A stretch of 64,000 bases of DNA, from NCBI GenBank assembly GCA_963761705.1, contig CAVXHK010000004.1, forward strand, positions 372,001-436,000. Direction: 5' to 3'. Made by a program: the position numbers and the translations under genes. Shown in pieces: positions 35,182 through 43,676 of the stretch. Below the pieces are notes generated by a model. The model was given only the letters and a program-made list of their open reading frames with translations. It searched no databases and was not told the origin of the DNA. Position 1 is the first letter of the stretch. Every line of letters starts with the position of its first letter. Origin of the DNA: CAVVKW01 sp963761705. Its GTDB lineage: Bacteria; Verrucomicrobiota; Verrucomicrobiia; Chthoniobacterales; JAATET01.

Positions 35182-35257
35182 TGCCTCGCAAATCACAAGC
35201 CGCCCCGCACGCATCACCTCATTCGCGGCGTTCGGCGCCCTCAGTCGGCGAAAACAT

Positions 35258-38140
35258 TCACCCCAAAATCCGCGCCAAATACCGCCCGGTGTGGCTCCCA
35301 TCACACGCCGCCACCGCTTCCGGCGTCCCCGCGCAAACGATCTCCCCACCCGCATCGCCGCCCTCCGGCCCGAGGTCGATCACCCAATCCGCCATCTTGA
35401 TCACCTCCAGATTATGCTCGATCACGATCAAGGTATTCCTCGCATCTCGCAGCTTCATGAGCACCTCCAGCAGCTTGTGGATATCCGCAAAGTGCAACCC
35501 TGTCGTCGGTTCATCTAATATGTAAACCGTCCTCCCCGTCGCCCGCCGCGCCAACTCCGTCGCCAGCTTCAACCGCTGCGCCTCCCCCCCCGACAGCGTC
35601 GTCGCCGACTGCCCGAGTCGCAAATAACCGAGCCCCACCTGCAGCATCGCCTCCAATTTGTCAGACACCGCCGGCACCGCCCGGAAAAATCGCCCCGCCT
35701 CGTCGATCGACATCTCCAGAATGTCCGCGATGTTTTTTCCCTTGAAGGTCACCTCCAGCGTTTCCCGATTGTACCGCCGCCCGTGGCACACCTCGCACTC
35801 GACGTAGACGTCCGCCAAAAAGTGCATCTCGATCTTGATCTGCCCGTCCCCCTGGCAATGCTCGCACCGCCCACCCTTCATGTTGAAGGAAAACCGTCCC
35901 GACAAGTAGCCCCGGATCCGCGACGCCGGAAGCTGACAGAATAGTTCGCGAATCGGTCCCAGCGCCCCCGAGTAAGTCGCTGGGTTCGAACGCGGCGTCC
36001 GTCCCACGGGGCTCTGATCGATCACGATCACTTTATCGAATTGCTCCGTCCCGATCACCTCCTCGTGTGCCCCGGGCTTCGCCTTCGCGCCGTTCAGGTC
36101 CCGAGCCAGCGAAGCCCAGAGGATGTCGTTCACCAACGTCGACTTCCCGCTCCCCGACACCCCCGTCACGCAAGTAAAAAGCCCCGCCGGAAATGCCGCT
36201 CGCACGTCTTTGAGATTATTCTCGCGCGCCCCGACCACCGTCAGCCACCCGTCCCCGATCTCGCCCGCCAGCTCGCGACCCGTGCGAGGTTGCACGCGGT
36301 TTTTCGGAACGGAAATACTCAGCCGCCCGCTGAGATATTGCGCCGTCAGCGATTCCCGGACCGCCATGACCTCGTCGATTGTCCCTTGCGCCACGAGGCG
36401 ACCACCCCGCGGCCCCGCCCCAGGCCCGATGTCCAGCACGTGATCCGCTGCTCGGATCGTATCCTCATCGTGCTCCACCACGATGACCGAATTCCCCAAA
36501 TCCCTCAGATTCCGCAACGTCCCAATCAGCCGATCGTTGTCCCTCTGATGCAATCCAATCGACGGTTCGTCCAACACGTAAAGCACCCCCGCCAGCCCGC
36601 TCCCGATCTGCGTCGCCAGCCGAATCCGCTGCGCCTCCCCGCCGGACAGCGTGCCGCTTTCGCGGTTCAGACTCAGGTAGCTCAGCCCCACCTCATTCAA
36701 GAATCCGAGCCGCTGCGTCACCTCGCGAAAGACGTCCCCCATCACCGCCCGCTCCGCGGGCTTCAGTTCCAACCGCCCCGTCACGTCCAAAGCCCGCTCG
36801 ATGCTCAACGAGCAGATCTCGTCGATGCTATACTCCGTCCCGTCGCCCGTCCGGACAGTCACCGCCAAGATCTCCGGCTTGAGACGCGCACCCCGGCAGA
36901 CCGTGCATTTTTCCCAACCGGTGAACGCCCGCAACCGATTCTTCGTCAGCTCGCTCTCACTCTGCTCCAGCAGTCGCTCCAGCATTGGAACCAGCCCCTC
37001 GAACGGCTTTGAGATCGTCTTCCCCGCGCTCTTGATCGCAATTTTCCGATCCCCCGTTCCGTGAAAAAGCGCCTCCGAAAACTCCGCCGACAGCTCCCGA
37101 AACGGCAGGTCCGCGTCCGCGCCATACGCCTCGATCATCCCCTCCTGTAGCGCTGCGTAATACGACTTCATCTTCTTGTTCAGCGATTTCCACGGCTTCA
37201 CCGCCCCCTGCTTCAGCGACTTCGCCGGATCGACCATTAATTCCGGATCGCAGAACCGCTGAGTCCCGATCCCGTGACACGCCGGACACGCCCCGAAGTG
37301 GCTGTTAAATGAGAAATGCTTCGGCGTCAGCCTTGCCATCGTGAACCCCGTCTCCGGGTTGCAATAATCCGTCGAAAACCGCTCCACCGCCCAGCCCTCG
37401 CCTTCATCCGCCCGCAACACGATCACCTGATTTGCGCCCCACCGCAGCGCCGTCGCGATCGAATCCGCTAACCTCTGCCCCATCTCATCCCGCACCGTCA
37501 GCCGATCCACCACCGCCTCGATCACGTGCTTTTTCGTCTTATCGAGCTTGATCGGATCCGGCGTCCCCAGCTCGACCATCTCCCCGTCGATCCGCAACCG
37601 CACAAAACCCTCCCGCCGCGCCTTCTCGATCACGTCGCGAAACTCACCGACTTCGTCCGTGACCATCGGAGCCAGCACCATGAACTTCGTTCCCACCGGC
37701 CAACCGGCGATCACGTCCGCGATCTGCTGCGGCGTCTGCCGCACCACCGGCGCCCCCGTCTTCGGATCGTGCGGCAACCCCACCGCCGCAAAGAGCAAGC
37801 GAAGGTAATCGTAGATCTCCGTCGTCGTCGCGATGGTCGACCGCGGGCTCGCCCCACTCGTTCGCTGCTCGATGGCAATGGCCGGACTCAACCCCTCGAT
37901 GTAATCGACGTCCGGTTTCTGCATTTGGTCCAGAAACTGCCGCGCGTAAGCCGACAAGCTCTCCACGTATTTCCGCTGCCCCTCGGCGTAGAGCGTATCG
38001 AACGCCAGCGACGACTTCCCCGACCCGCTCAACCCGGTCACCACGACCAACTGATTTCGCGGGATCTCCAGATCCAGGTTCTGCAGATTATGCTGCCGCG
38101 CCCCCTTGATCCGAATAACCGAGTGATTGAAAGCCTCCAT
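35258..38140 (-). CDS. uvrA: Excinuclease ABC subunit A (UvrA)
   Basis: 960 residues. The two ABC halves are intact: Walker A GLSGSGKSS near the start and GVSGSGKST in the second half, and signature motifs LSGGEAQRIRLATQIG and LSGGEAQRLKLATELA. Zinc modules CPACHGIGTQRFC/CTVCRG and CEHCQGDG...CEVC are present. YAEGQRKYVESLSAYARQF is diagnostic. UvrA finds bulky and UV lesions and loads UvrB. It lies downstream of the BLUF gene on the same strand with about 180 bases and a palindrome between. No LexA-like box was searched for in detail. Confidence 0.97.
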   Translation of the reverse strand: MEAFNHSVIRIKGARQHNLQNLDLEIPRNQLVVVTGLSGSGKSSLAFDTLYAEGQRKYVESLSAYARQFLDQMQKPDVDYIEGLSPAIAIEQRTSGASPRSTIATTTEIYDYLRLLFAAVGLPHDPKTGAPVVRQTPQQIADVIAGWPVGTKFMVLAPMVTDEVGEFRDVIEKARREGFVRLRIDGEMVELGTPDPIKLDKTKKHVIEAVVDRLTVRDEMGQRLADSIATALRWGANQVIVLRADEGEGWAVERFSTDYCNPETGFTMARLTPKHFSFNSHFGACPACHGIGTQRFCDPELMVDPAKSLKQGAVKPWKSLNKKMKSYYAALQEGMIEAYGADADLPFRELSAEFSEALFHGTGDRKIAIKSAGKTISKPFEGLVPMLERLLEQSESELTKNRLRAFTGWEKCTVCRGARLKPEILAVTVRTGDGTEYSIDEICSLSIERALDVTGRLELKPAERAVMGDVFREVTQRLGFLNEVGLSYLSLNRESGTLSGGEAQRIRLATQIGSGLAGVLYVLDEPSIGLHQRDNDRLIGTLRNLRDLGNSVIVVEHDEDTIRAADHVLDIGPGAGPRGGRLVAQGTIDEVMAVRESLTAQYLSGRLSISVPKNRVQPRTGRELAGEIGDGWLTVVGARENNLKDVRAAFPAGLFTCVTGVSGSGKSTLVNDILWASLARDLNGAKAKPGAHEEVIGTEQFDKVIVIDQSPVGRTPRSNPATYSGALGPIRELFCQLPASRIRGYLSGRFSFNMKGGRCEHCQGDGQIKIEMHFLADVYVECEVCHGRRYNRETLEVTFKGKNIADILEMSIDEAGRFFRAVPAVSDKLEAMLQVGLGYLRLGQSATTLSGGEAQRLKLATELARRATGRTVYILDEPTTGLHFADIHKLLEVLMKLRDARNTLIVIEHNLEVIKMADWVIDLGPEGGDAGGEIVCAGTPEAVAACDGSHTGRYLARILG

Positions 38141-38166
38141 CCGTGAGAAGCGTCACCCTACTTGAT

Positions 38167-38214
38167 GGGGAGCACAGGCTTCCAGCCTGTTCGGTCGGGC
38201 TTCCAGACCGACCG
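38167..38214. repeat. GGAG-footed palindromes between BLUF gene and uvrA
   Basis: GGGGAG is followed by ACAGGC-TTCCA-GCCTGT (38174-38190, perfect 6-bp stem). A second stem CGGTCGG/CCGACCG (38192-38198/38208-38214) also contains the word CTTCCA. Same core as at 14691 and 40815. Confidence 0.6.
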
Positions 38215-38320
38215 CACGCCGAGCGGGAAAGTCGTCGCAAATTCACCCACCTACCTTCGAAGTCGCCGAGCAGGTCTATCTCCGTTCCATTTGGTTACCT
38301 CACCGCCCGGACACCCGGCC

Positions 38321-38746
38321 CTACACCCGAACCATTCCCTGCCGCAGCAACCGCAGCAGCCGCTGACTCCGAGCCGAACTCGGCTGCAGCCGTGGAAGCA
38401 TTGCGTCCGGTTTGAGAAAGTCCGAAAACCCCGGCGCGTCATTCAGATCGCCGGATTCCAGATCGCGAAAAGCCATCGACCACCCCTCGCAGCATCGCTC
38501 CGGGATTCGTTCTTCGAGTAGAACGACCACGCCGTGGTGCCGCTCATCCGCCGAGATCTTCTCGAAGATGCCCCGAACCGACGTCTCGTCACCTTCCAAC
38601 AGTTGCACAAACGTCCCGCCCGCATGCAGTAATAAACCGGTGATCCCGCAAAGCGCATTTTGCGCGCGGCTGCCGGTCAGCAATTGTCCCAACTCTGCGG
38701 GGCTGAACGGCGCGCGAGCTACGCTGGTGTAAACGAGAGCGTACAT
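38321..38746 (-). CDS. BLUF-domain blue-light photoreceptor
   Basis: 141 residues: a BLUF domain at 1-95 and a basic C-terminal tail. Flavin-binding and photocycle residues are all in place: Tyr6 (LVYTS), Asn30 (SRAQN), Gln48 (GTFVQLLEG), Trp89 and Met91 (GWSMAF), plus GITGLLLH and RHHGVVVLLEE. The protein should bind FAD and respond to blue light by a hydrogen-bond shift around the Gln. With no output domain it must signal through a partner. It follows tetR and aarF on the same strand (73 bases after aarF) and precedes uvrA, which invites a link between light sensing and UV repair; this is context only. Confidence 0.9.
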   Translation of the reverse strand: MYALVYTSVARAPFSPAELGQLLTGSRAQNALCGITGLLLHAGGTFVQLLEGDETSVRGIFEKISADERHHGVVVLLEERIPERCCEGWSMAFRDLESGDLNDAPGFSDFLKPDAMLPRLQPSSARSQRLLRLLRQGMVRV

Positions 38747-38819
38747 GAGGTTCGGACGTCAATCGATCCCCGCACTCAATCCGGCCCTACGTCGGCGACG
38801 GAAGTTCTGATCTTTCCCG

Positions 38820-40142
38820 TTATCCGACGGGCGCCGCTGCCCGCAGCCACTCCGGCAGCTGGGTCCGGACCCGGGCCCTCAATCGGCTCAGCAGACTATA
38901 CAGCCCGAAGTAAGCGCGATTCACGTAAATGCTGTGCGCCGATCCGCGCACGCCCCGCGACTCTTTGAGCAAGCCGCTGTCCCGATTCTCCATCCCCAGC
39001 CGATAGATCGCCTGCAAAAACGCTTCGCTCCCGAAGTCGAACTCCGGCGTCCGGAACGGCAGCGCCACCATCTCGATCGACTCCGCGCAGAGCGCCATCA
39101 CCCGCCGCCGATAGTCCGCTGAATCCGTCGGCAGCAAGACGTCCATCGCTTCCAGCGCGGCCTCCAACCGCGCCGGGTCGTTCGTGAGCGTCGGATCCAA
39201 AAACGCGAAGTGCCGCCGATAGAACTCTTCCTCGATCCGTTTCACGCACCCGAAATCGAGGACCCACAACTTCCCGTCCTTCACCAAAAAGTTCCCGGGA
39301 TGCGGATCCGCGTGGAACACGTGCAGTTCGTGAATCTGGTACTCGTAAAAATCCCACAGCGCCTGCCCGATCCGGTCCCGTTCGTCCTGCGTCGCGTCCC
39401 CGTCCGCAAACTTGTCGAGCGCCACCCCGTCCACCCAATCCATCGTCAACACCCGCGTCGACGACAATTCAGCGTGATACTCCGGAAACCGCACCCCAGC
39501 CACTCCCGCGCACCGCTTCGACAATTCGACCGACCGATTCAGCTCCAGGGCGTAATCCGTTTCCTCGAGCAACCGCTCCTCCACTTCCTCGAAATACGCC
39601 GCCACGTCCCGCTCTCGCAGACCCAGCAGCCGCAGCGCCACCGGCTTCACCACTCCCAGATCGCTGCTCAGACTCTCCGCCACGCCCGGATACTGTACCT
39701 TCACCGCAAACTCGCGTCCTCCCTTCGCCGCCCGGTGCACCTGCCCGATCGAGGCCCCGTGCGCCGCCTTCGGCTCGAACGAATCGAACATCTCCAGCGG
39801 CTCCTTCCCGAACTCCCGGCGAAACGTCCGCACCACCAGCGGATACGACAGCGGCGGAGCCGAATACTGCGCCTGCGCGAAGACTTTCCCGTAAGCCGGC
39901 GGTAGCAACCCCTGATCGATGCTCAGCATCTGCGCGACCTTGAGCGGTCCACCCTTCAATTTACTGAACGTCTCGTAAACGTCATCCGCATTCGCCGCGT
40001 GCAACACCGCCGGATCCATCGCGCGTCCGATCGCCCGGCCACCGTAATGCCGTGCGTAGTTCACGCCGACCTTCGCACCGGTCCCAGCCAAAGCCACGAT
40101 CCGAGACACCCGGCCACTCCGGATCGACGACTGCTCGTCCAC
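38820..40142 (-). CDS. ABC1/AarF/UbiB-family kinase-like protein
   Basis: 440 residues. Family motifs are in order: the K-x-G-Q-like segment in LKGGPLKVAQMLS, ASIGQVHRA, AVKVQYPG with the nucleotide Lys, EEVEERLLEETDYALEL, FHADPHPGNFLV with the catalytic Asp, and VLDFGCVKRI as DFG. Bacterial UbiB relatives support ubiquinone synthesis or act as ATPases on lipids. The usual C-terminal membrane segments are not seen here, so it is more like the short AarF group. Start ATG 4 bases after the tetR stop: one transcript. Confidence 0.85.
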   Translation of the reverse strand: MDEQSSIRSGRVSRIVALAGTGAKVGVNYARHYGGRAIGRAMDPAVLHAANADDVYETFSKLKGGPLKVAQMLSIDQGLLPPAYGKVFAQAQYSAPPLSYPLVVRTFRREFGKEPLEMFDSFEPKAAHGASIGQVHRAAKGGREFAVKVQYPGVAESLSSDLGVVKPVALRLLGLRERDVAAYFEEVEERLLEETDYALELNRSVELSKRCAGVAGVRFPEYHAELSSTRVLTMDWVDGVALDKFADGDATQDERDRIGQALWDFYEYQIHELHVFHADPHPGNFLVKDGKLWVLDFGCVKRIEEEFYRRHFAFLDPTLTNDPARLEAALEAMDVLLPTDSADYRRRVMALCAESIEMVALPFRTPEFDFGSEAFLQAIYRLGMENRDSGLLKESRGVRGSAHSIYVNRAYFGLYSLLSRLRARVRTQLPEWLRAAAPVG

Positions 40143-40145
40143 CGA

Positions 40146-40778
40146 TTAGCGACGCCGCTTCGGCGCGAAGAACCGAATCAAATCCGCCGCCGAGTCCAGG
40201 GCGGATCGGCCCACCACGTCAAACGCCAGGTGAACGGTCTTTTCGATGAAGGCATCCGTCCGCATGAAGCGCTCGCTCTCATCTCGTAGGTAATAAGTGA
40301 TCACGCTCCGAAAGTGCAGGTACACTCCCGAGGGATACACCTTCGCGAGCGGCCCCCGCTCGGCGATCTCCCCGGTCTCCATCCCCCGCAGCAGAATCTC
40401 ATCCGCAAAACTCTTCAATCGCCCCTCGAACTTCCGCAGCACCCCTGGGTTCTCGAACGGTCGAATCCCGCCGAACCGCAAAAGCAACGTCGACCGAAAC
40501 GCCAACCCGTCCTCCACGAAGGCGAACAAAAACGCCAGCAACCGCTGCTTCGCGGTAAATCCGGCCCACTCGTCCGAGGCCTCGACGCGAGCAATCACCC
40601 CATCCAGGGCCCGCACCCAGTGAGCCGATTCGACTGCCTCGATCGTCGGGAACGTCGCAAAAAACTCCCCCTCGCCAATCCCGACCAGCTCGCAAAGCGC
40701 CACCACCGACTCGGGATAGTGCCCCGTCCGCTTCCAGTGCGCCAAAAACGCATCAATAATCTGATCCCGATTCTCCAT
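40146..40778 (-). CDS. TetR-family transcriptional regulator
   Basis: 210 residues from the ATG at 40778; the longer frame begins in a palindrome-bearing gap. Residues 1-50 form the HTH (QIIDAFLAHWKRTGHYPES, ALCELVGIGEGEFFATFPT), and the rest is an all-helical ligand domain. The gene directly precedes aarF (4-base gap), so it probably controls the tetR-aarF unit, perhaps also the BLUF gene. The ligand is unknown. A GGAG palindrome lies between this gene and the yceI-like gene end. Confidence 0.8.
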   Translation of the reverse strand: MENRDQIIDAFLAHWKRTGHYPESVVALCELVGIGEGEFFATFPTIEAVESAHWVRALDGVIARVEASDEWAGFTAKQRLLAFLFAFVEDGLAFRSTLLLRFGGIRPFENPGVLRKFEGRLKSFADEILLRGMETGEIAERGPLAKVYPSGVYLHFRSVITYYLRDESERFMRTDAFIEKTVHLAFDVVGRSALDSAADLIRFFAPKRRR

Positions 40779-40806
40779 GGACGACTCTACGCTTGTGAAC
40801 CTCGTT

Positions 40807-40829
40807 GGGGAGCGCGGGCATCCAGCCCG
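40807..40829. repeat. GGAG-footed palindrome upstream of tetR
   Basis: GGGGAGCG followed by CGGGC-ATCCA-GCCCG (stem 40815-40819/40825-40829). Same layout as 38167 and 14687. Confidence 0.55.
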
Positions 40830-40872
40830 GCACCACGCCAAGCTAGAAATAAGCCCGAACAACCCACATCGC

Positions 40873-41484
40873 CTACTCAGTCCAAGCCCCTGCGATCGCC
40901 ATCGACAACTTCACCTCGTCGGCCACCTTGTCCTCACTCTCCCCGGGCTTGATTCCAAACTCCCCACGCGAGATCGACCAATCCGCCCGAATCACGAGCA
41001 AATCCCCCTTCGCGTCCGGGATCCGATCGCCGAGCCGCCCCTCGAGATAGGTCACCTTCGCCGGAACGGTGATGTCCTTCGAAACGCCGTGCAGTGTAAA
41101 CGTCCCGCTCACATCCGCCGTTCCCGTCTCGCCCTCGCGCTCCACGTTCGAGATTTCTTTAACCGTAAACGAAATCGTCTCGTGCGTCGTCACGTCCAAC
41201 CACCCGTCGCCGTGCATGTGGCTTTTCATCAGCGGATTCGGCACGTGCAGCGACTCCGCTGCAACCATGATCGTCCCCTCGACCTCGCTTGGATTCTCCG
41301 GGTCCAAGGTCAGTGTGCCCGAGACGTCACTTGCCGTGCCGCTGATCGACTCCAGTGGCGCATCCATCGTGAACGAAATGTTGTTGACCCCCTTCGGATC
41401 CTTGAAATCAAACGTCTTCTTCTCGGCTTGAGCGGAGAGACAAACGGCGGCGGCAACGATAGCGGTGGGCAGGTATTTTTTCAT
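40873..41484 (-). CDS. YceI-family exported lipid-binding-type protein
   Basis: 203 residues with a signal peptide (MKKYLPTAIVAAAVCLSAQA). The lipocalin-like YceI pattern is clear: DPKGVNNISFTMDAPL, SGTLTLDPENPSEVEGTI, NPLMKSHMHGDGWLDVTTHETISFT, and GTFTLHGVSKDITVP. YceI proteins bind isoprenoid-type lipids in the periplasm. The ATG overlaps the stop of the upstream small membrane protein (ATGA), so both are coupled and probably work together. Confidence 0.9.
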   Translation of the reverse strand: MKKYLPTAIVAAAVCLSAQAEKKTFDFKDPKGVNNISFTMDAPLESISGTASDVSGTLTLDPENPSEVEGTIMVAAESLHVPNPLMKSHMHGDGWLDVTTHETISFTVKEISNVEREGETGTADVSGTFTLHGVSKDITVPAKVTYLEGRLGDRIPDAKGDLLVIRADWSISRGEFGIKPGESEDKVADEVKLSMAIAGAWTE

Positions 41485-41744
41485 GAGATTTTCTTGGTTT
41501 TGGTCATCGGAACGAAAAGCGTAAATGCAAAAATCAAACCTGCCCCCAGCACCCCAACGGCCAGAAACTCCACTCCCGGCACGAATTGATCCCGATAAGT
41601 CACCCCTTCAATCCCCGTGACCGGATCCGCCTCCCGCACCTCGACCGACGTCTGCGTCCACCCGATCTTGGCCCCCATGCCCGCCCAAATCGCGACGGTC
41701 ACCACCAAGATCAAAACCGCAAAACCTCTCACCACCGTTTTCAC
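41481..41744 (-). CDS. Small two-helix membrane protein
   Basis: 87 residues with two hydrophobic segments (about 7-24 and 58-78: GFAVLILVVTVAIWAG and VEFLAVGVLGAGLIFAFTL), separated by about 30 residues outside the membrane, and a basic C-terminal tail. No family recognised. It overlaps the YceI start by 4 bases, so it may be an anchor or partner of that protein. Confidence 0.65.
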   Translation of the reverse strand: MKTVVRGFAVLILVVTVAIWAGMGAKIGWTQTSVEVREADPVTGIEGVTYRDQFVPGVEFLAVGVLGAGLIFAFTLFVPMTKTKKIS

Positions 41745-41853
41745 GGAAGAGGACTAACCCAAAACTGGTGCTCTCGCAACCCGCACCAGCGGGAGGCGGT
41801 GAATTCCCCTTTGTTGCCTCCGTTGCCTTCTGTTCAAATCGGATCCGTACCCC

Positions 41854-42150
41854 ATGCGAAACCCCGTCCGCCTCGCCATCAACATCTCGATCGGCATCGC
41901 CTTCGACCAGCGCCTCCGCCGCAAGGCCATGTTCGTCCTCACCCTCGCCGCGCTCATCCTCCTCTTCGTCGGTACCACGATCCTGTGGCCCACCTTCCCG
42001 GACCATCCTCTCTTCTTCGCCATCTACTGGCTCATCTGCGCGTGGCTCACGGTTTGCGTCATTCTGCTTTCCATCTACGATCTGCTCACCGTGGGACGAC
42101 AGCACCGCCGTGACGTCCGCCAAAATCGCCACAATCTCGATCCCGACTGA
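41854..42150 (+). CDS. Small membrane protein in front of dgt
   Basis: 98 residues with two membrane segments (about 25-45 and 53-75: AMFVLTLAALILLFVGTTI and FAIYWLICAWLTVCVILL) and a charged C-terminal end (RQHRRDVRQNRHNLDPD). No family recognised. Its TGA stop shares one base with the dgt start (TGATG), so the two are translationally coupled. A repeated leader phrase, CCTTCTGTTCAAA, lies upstream at about 41826 and recurs before gatA. Confidence 0.65.
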   Translation: MRNPVRLAINISIGIAFDQRLRRKAMFVLTLAALILLFVGTTILWPTFPDHPLFFAIYWLICAWLTVCVILLSIYDLLTVGRQHRRDVRQNRHNLDPD

Positions 42151-43280
42151 TGTTCAAAACCCGCGAGCAAATCGAAAAAGACGAACGCGCCCTCCTCGCG
42201 CCCCAAGCCGTCCATTCCTTCGCCACCCTCGGCCGTAGGTACCCCGAGCGCCCGCACCCCTACCGCACCGACTTCCAGCGCGACCGCGCCCGCATCATCC
42301 ACTCCGCCGCCTTCCGCCGCCTCGACGGCAAGACGCAAGTCTTTCTCAACGGCACCGGCGACCACTACCGCACCCGGCTCACCCACACCATCGAGGTCGC
42401 CTCCGTCACCCGCACGATCGCCCGCGCCCTCGGCCTCAACGAAGACCTCGCCGAAGCCGTCGCCCTCGCCCACGACCTCGGCCACGCCCCGTTCGGCCAC
42501 TCCGGGGAACAAACCCTCGACCGCCTCATGCGCAAGGAAGGCGGCTTTGACCACAACGTCCAATCGCTCCGAGTCGTCGAAACCCTCGAAGAGAAATACC
42601 CCCGCCACCGCGGCTTGAACCTCTCCTACGAAGTCCTCGAAGGCCTCGGCAAACACAACGATACCCAGACCCTGCCCGACGGCACCGTCACCCGCTGGCC
42701 ATCACTTGAAGGCCAAATCGCCGACCTCGCCGACGAGGTCACCTATTACAGCCACGACCTCGACGACGGCCTCGACGCCGGCCTCCTCGACCCCGACGCC
42801 CTCGACGAACTCGCCATCTGGTCCGACGCCCGCCTCCTCGCCGAGCGCGAATTCAAAAAAAAGTTCCACCCCCTCCGTCACCGCGGCTTCGTCATCCGCT
42901 GCATCGTCAACCGCGAAGTCGAAGACCTCGTGGTGAACACCGCCCGAGCCGTCAAAAAATCCGGAGTCACCACGGTCGACGAAGTCCGCACCCAGACCAA
43001 GCGCCTCGCCCAATTCAGCGCCGAAACTCGTCGAGGCAACGCCTCGCTCCGCAAGTTCCTCTACAAAAATCTCTATTACAATCCCGCCGTCGCCCAAGCC
43101 AACGCCCGCGGCTGCGGCGTCCTCGAAGGTTTCTTCCACCGCCTCATCGACAAGCCCAGTCTGCTCGGCGGCAAAGCCACCCGCCGCATCAAGACGGAGG
43201 GCTTCCCCCGCTCCGTCGCCGACTACCTCTCCGGCATGACCGACCGCTACTGCCTCGAAGAATTCGCCAAGCTCCATTAA
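42150..43280 (+). CDS. dgt: Deoxyguanosinetriphosphate triphosphohydrolase-like protein (dGTPase)
   Basis: 376 residues, HD superfamily. The metal-binding HD motif is complete: TRLTHTIEVASVTRTIAR, VALAHDLGHAPFGHSGE and, later, VTYYSHDLDDGL. The N-terminal IHSAAFRRLDGKTQVF is the family hallmark. The enzyme cuts dNTPs to nucleoside and triphosphate, which lowers dNTP pools and can limit phage. It has the length of type 2 dGTPases. It overlaps the small membrane protein by one base and is followed by gatC after 18 bases. Confidence 0.9.
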   Translation: MFKTREQIEKDERALLAPQAVHSFATLGRRYPERPHPYRTDFQRDRARIIHSAAFRRLDGKTQVFLNGTGDHYRTRLTHTIEVASVTRTIARALGLNEDLAEAVALAHDLGHAPFGHSGEQTLDRLMRKEGGFDHNVQSLRVVETLEEKYPRHRGLNLSYEVLEGLGKHNDTQTLPDGTVTRWPSLEGQIADLADEVTYYSHDLDDGLDAGLLDPDALDELAIWSDARLLAEREFKKKFHPLRHRGFVIRCIVNREVEDLVVNTARAVKKSGVTTVDEVRTQTKRLAQFSAETRRGNASLRKFLYKNLYYNPAVAQANARGCGVLEGFFHRLIDKPSLLGGKATRRIKTEGFPRSVADYLSGMTDRYCLEEFAKLH

Positions 43281-43298
43281 AAGAACAAGACTGACGCA

Positions 43299-43583
43299 AT
43301 GCCCACCGACCTCGATATTCACCACGTCGCCCACCTCGCCCGCATCGACCTCACCGAAGCGGAAGAGACTCAGTTCAAGGACCAACTCGGCCAGATCCTC
43401 ACCTACGTCGACAAGCTCAACGAACTCGACGTCTCCGACGTCGATCCCACCGCCCACGCCAACCCGGTCGTCAACGTTTTCCGCGAAGACACCCCGAAGC
43501 CTAGCCTCGACAAAAAGGCCGCCCTGGCCAACGCCCCCCACCAAGCCAACGGCCTCGTCATGGTCACCCGGGTGATCGAATGA
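43299..43583 (+). CDS. gatC: Asp/Glu-tRNA(Asn/Gln) amidotransferase subunit C
   Basis: 94 residues, normal size. HHVAHLARIDLTEAEE at the N-terminus and the middle FKDQLGQILTYVDKLNELD, followed by DVDPTAHANPVVNVFREDT, are characteristic. GatC holds GatA and GatB together in the complex that converts Glu-tRNA(Gln) or Asp-tRNA(Asn). No Shine-Dalgarno. gatA follows after about 93 bases; gatB is not in the window. Confidence 0.95.
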   Translation: MPTDLDIHHVAHLARIDLTEAEETQFKDQLGQILTYVDKLNELDVSDVDPTAHANPVVNVFREDTPKPSLDKKAALANAPHQANGLVMVTRVIE

Positions 43584-43676
43584 TTCTTTCCCGGAGACCT
43601 TTGCGTTAGAAAAACCCAGCCCGCCGGGCGAGAAGTCCCCCCTTCGTTACCTTCTGTTCAAAAAAGCATTTCACCG

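Noticed and set aside
42150..43280. dGTPase as part of an anti-phage system
   Set aside because: The gene is coupled to a small membrane protein and precedes gatC/gatA; nothing around it is defence-like, so a housekeeping role is more likely.
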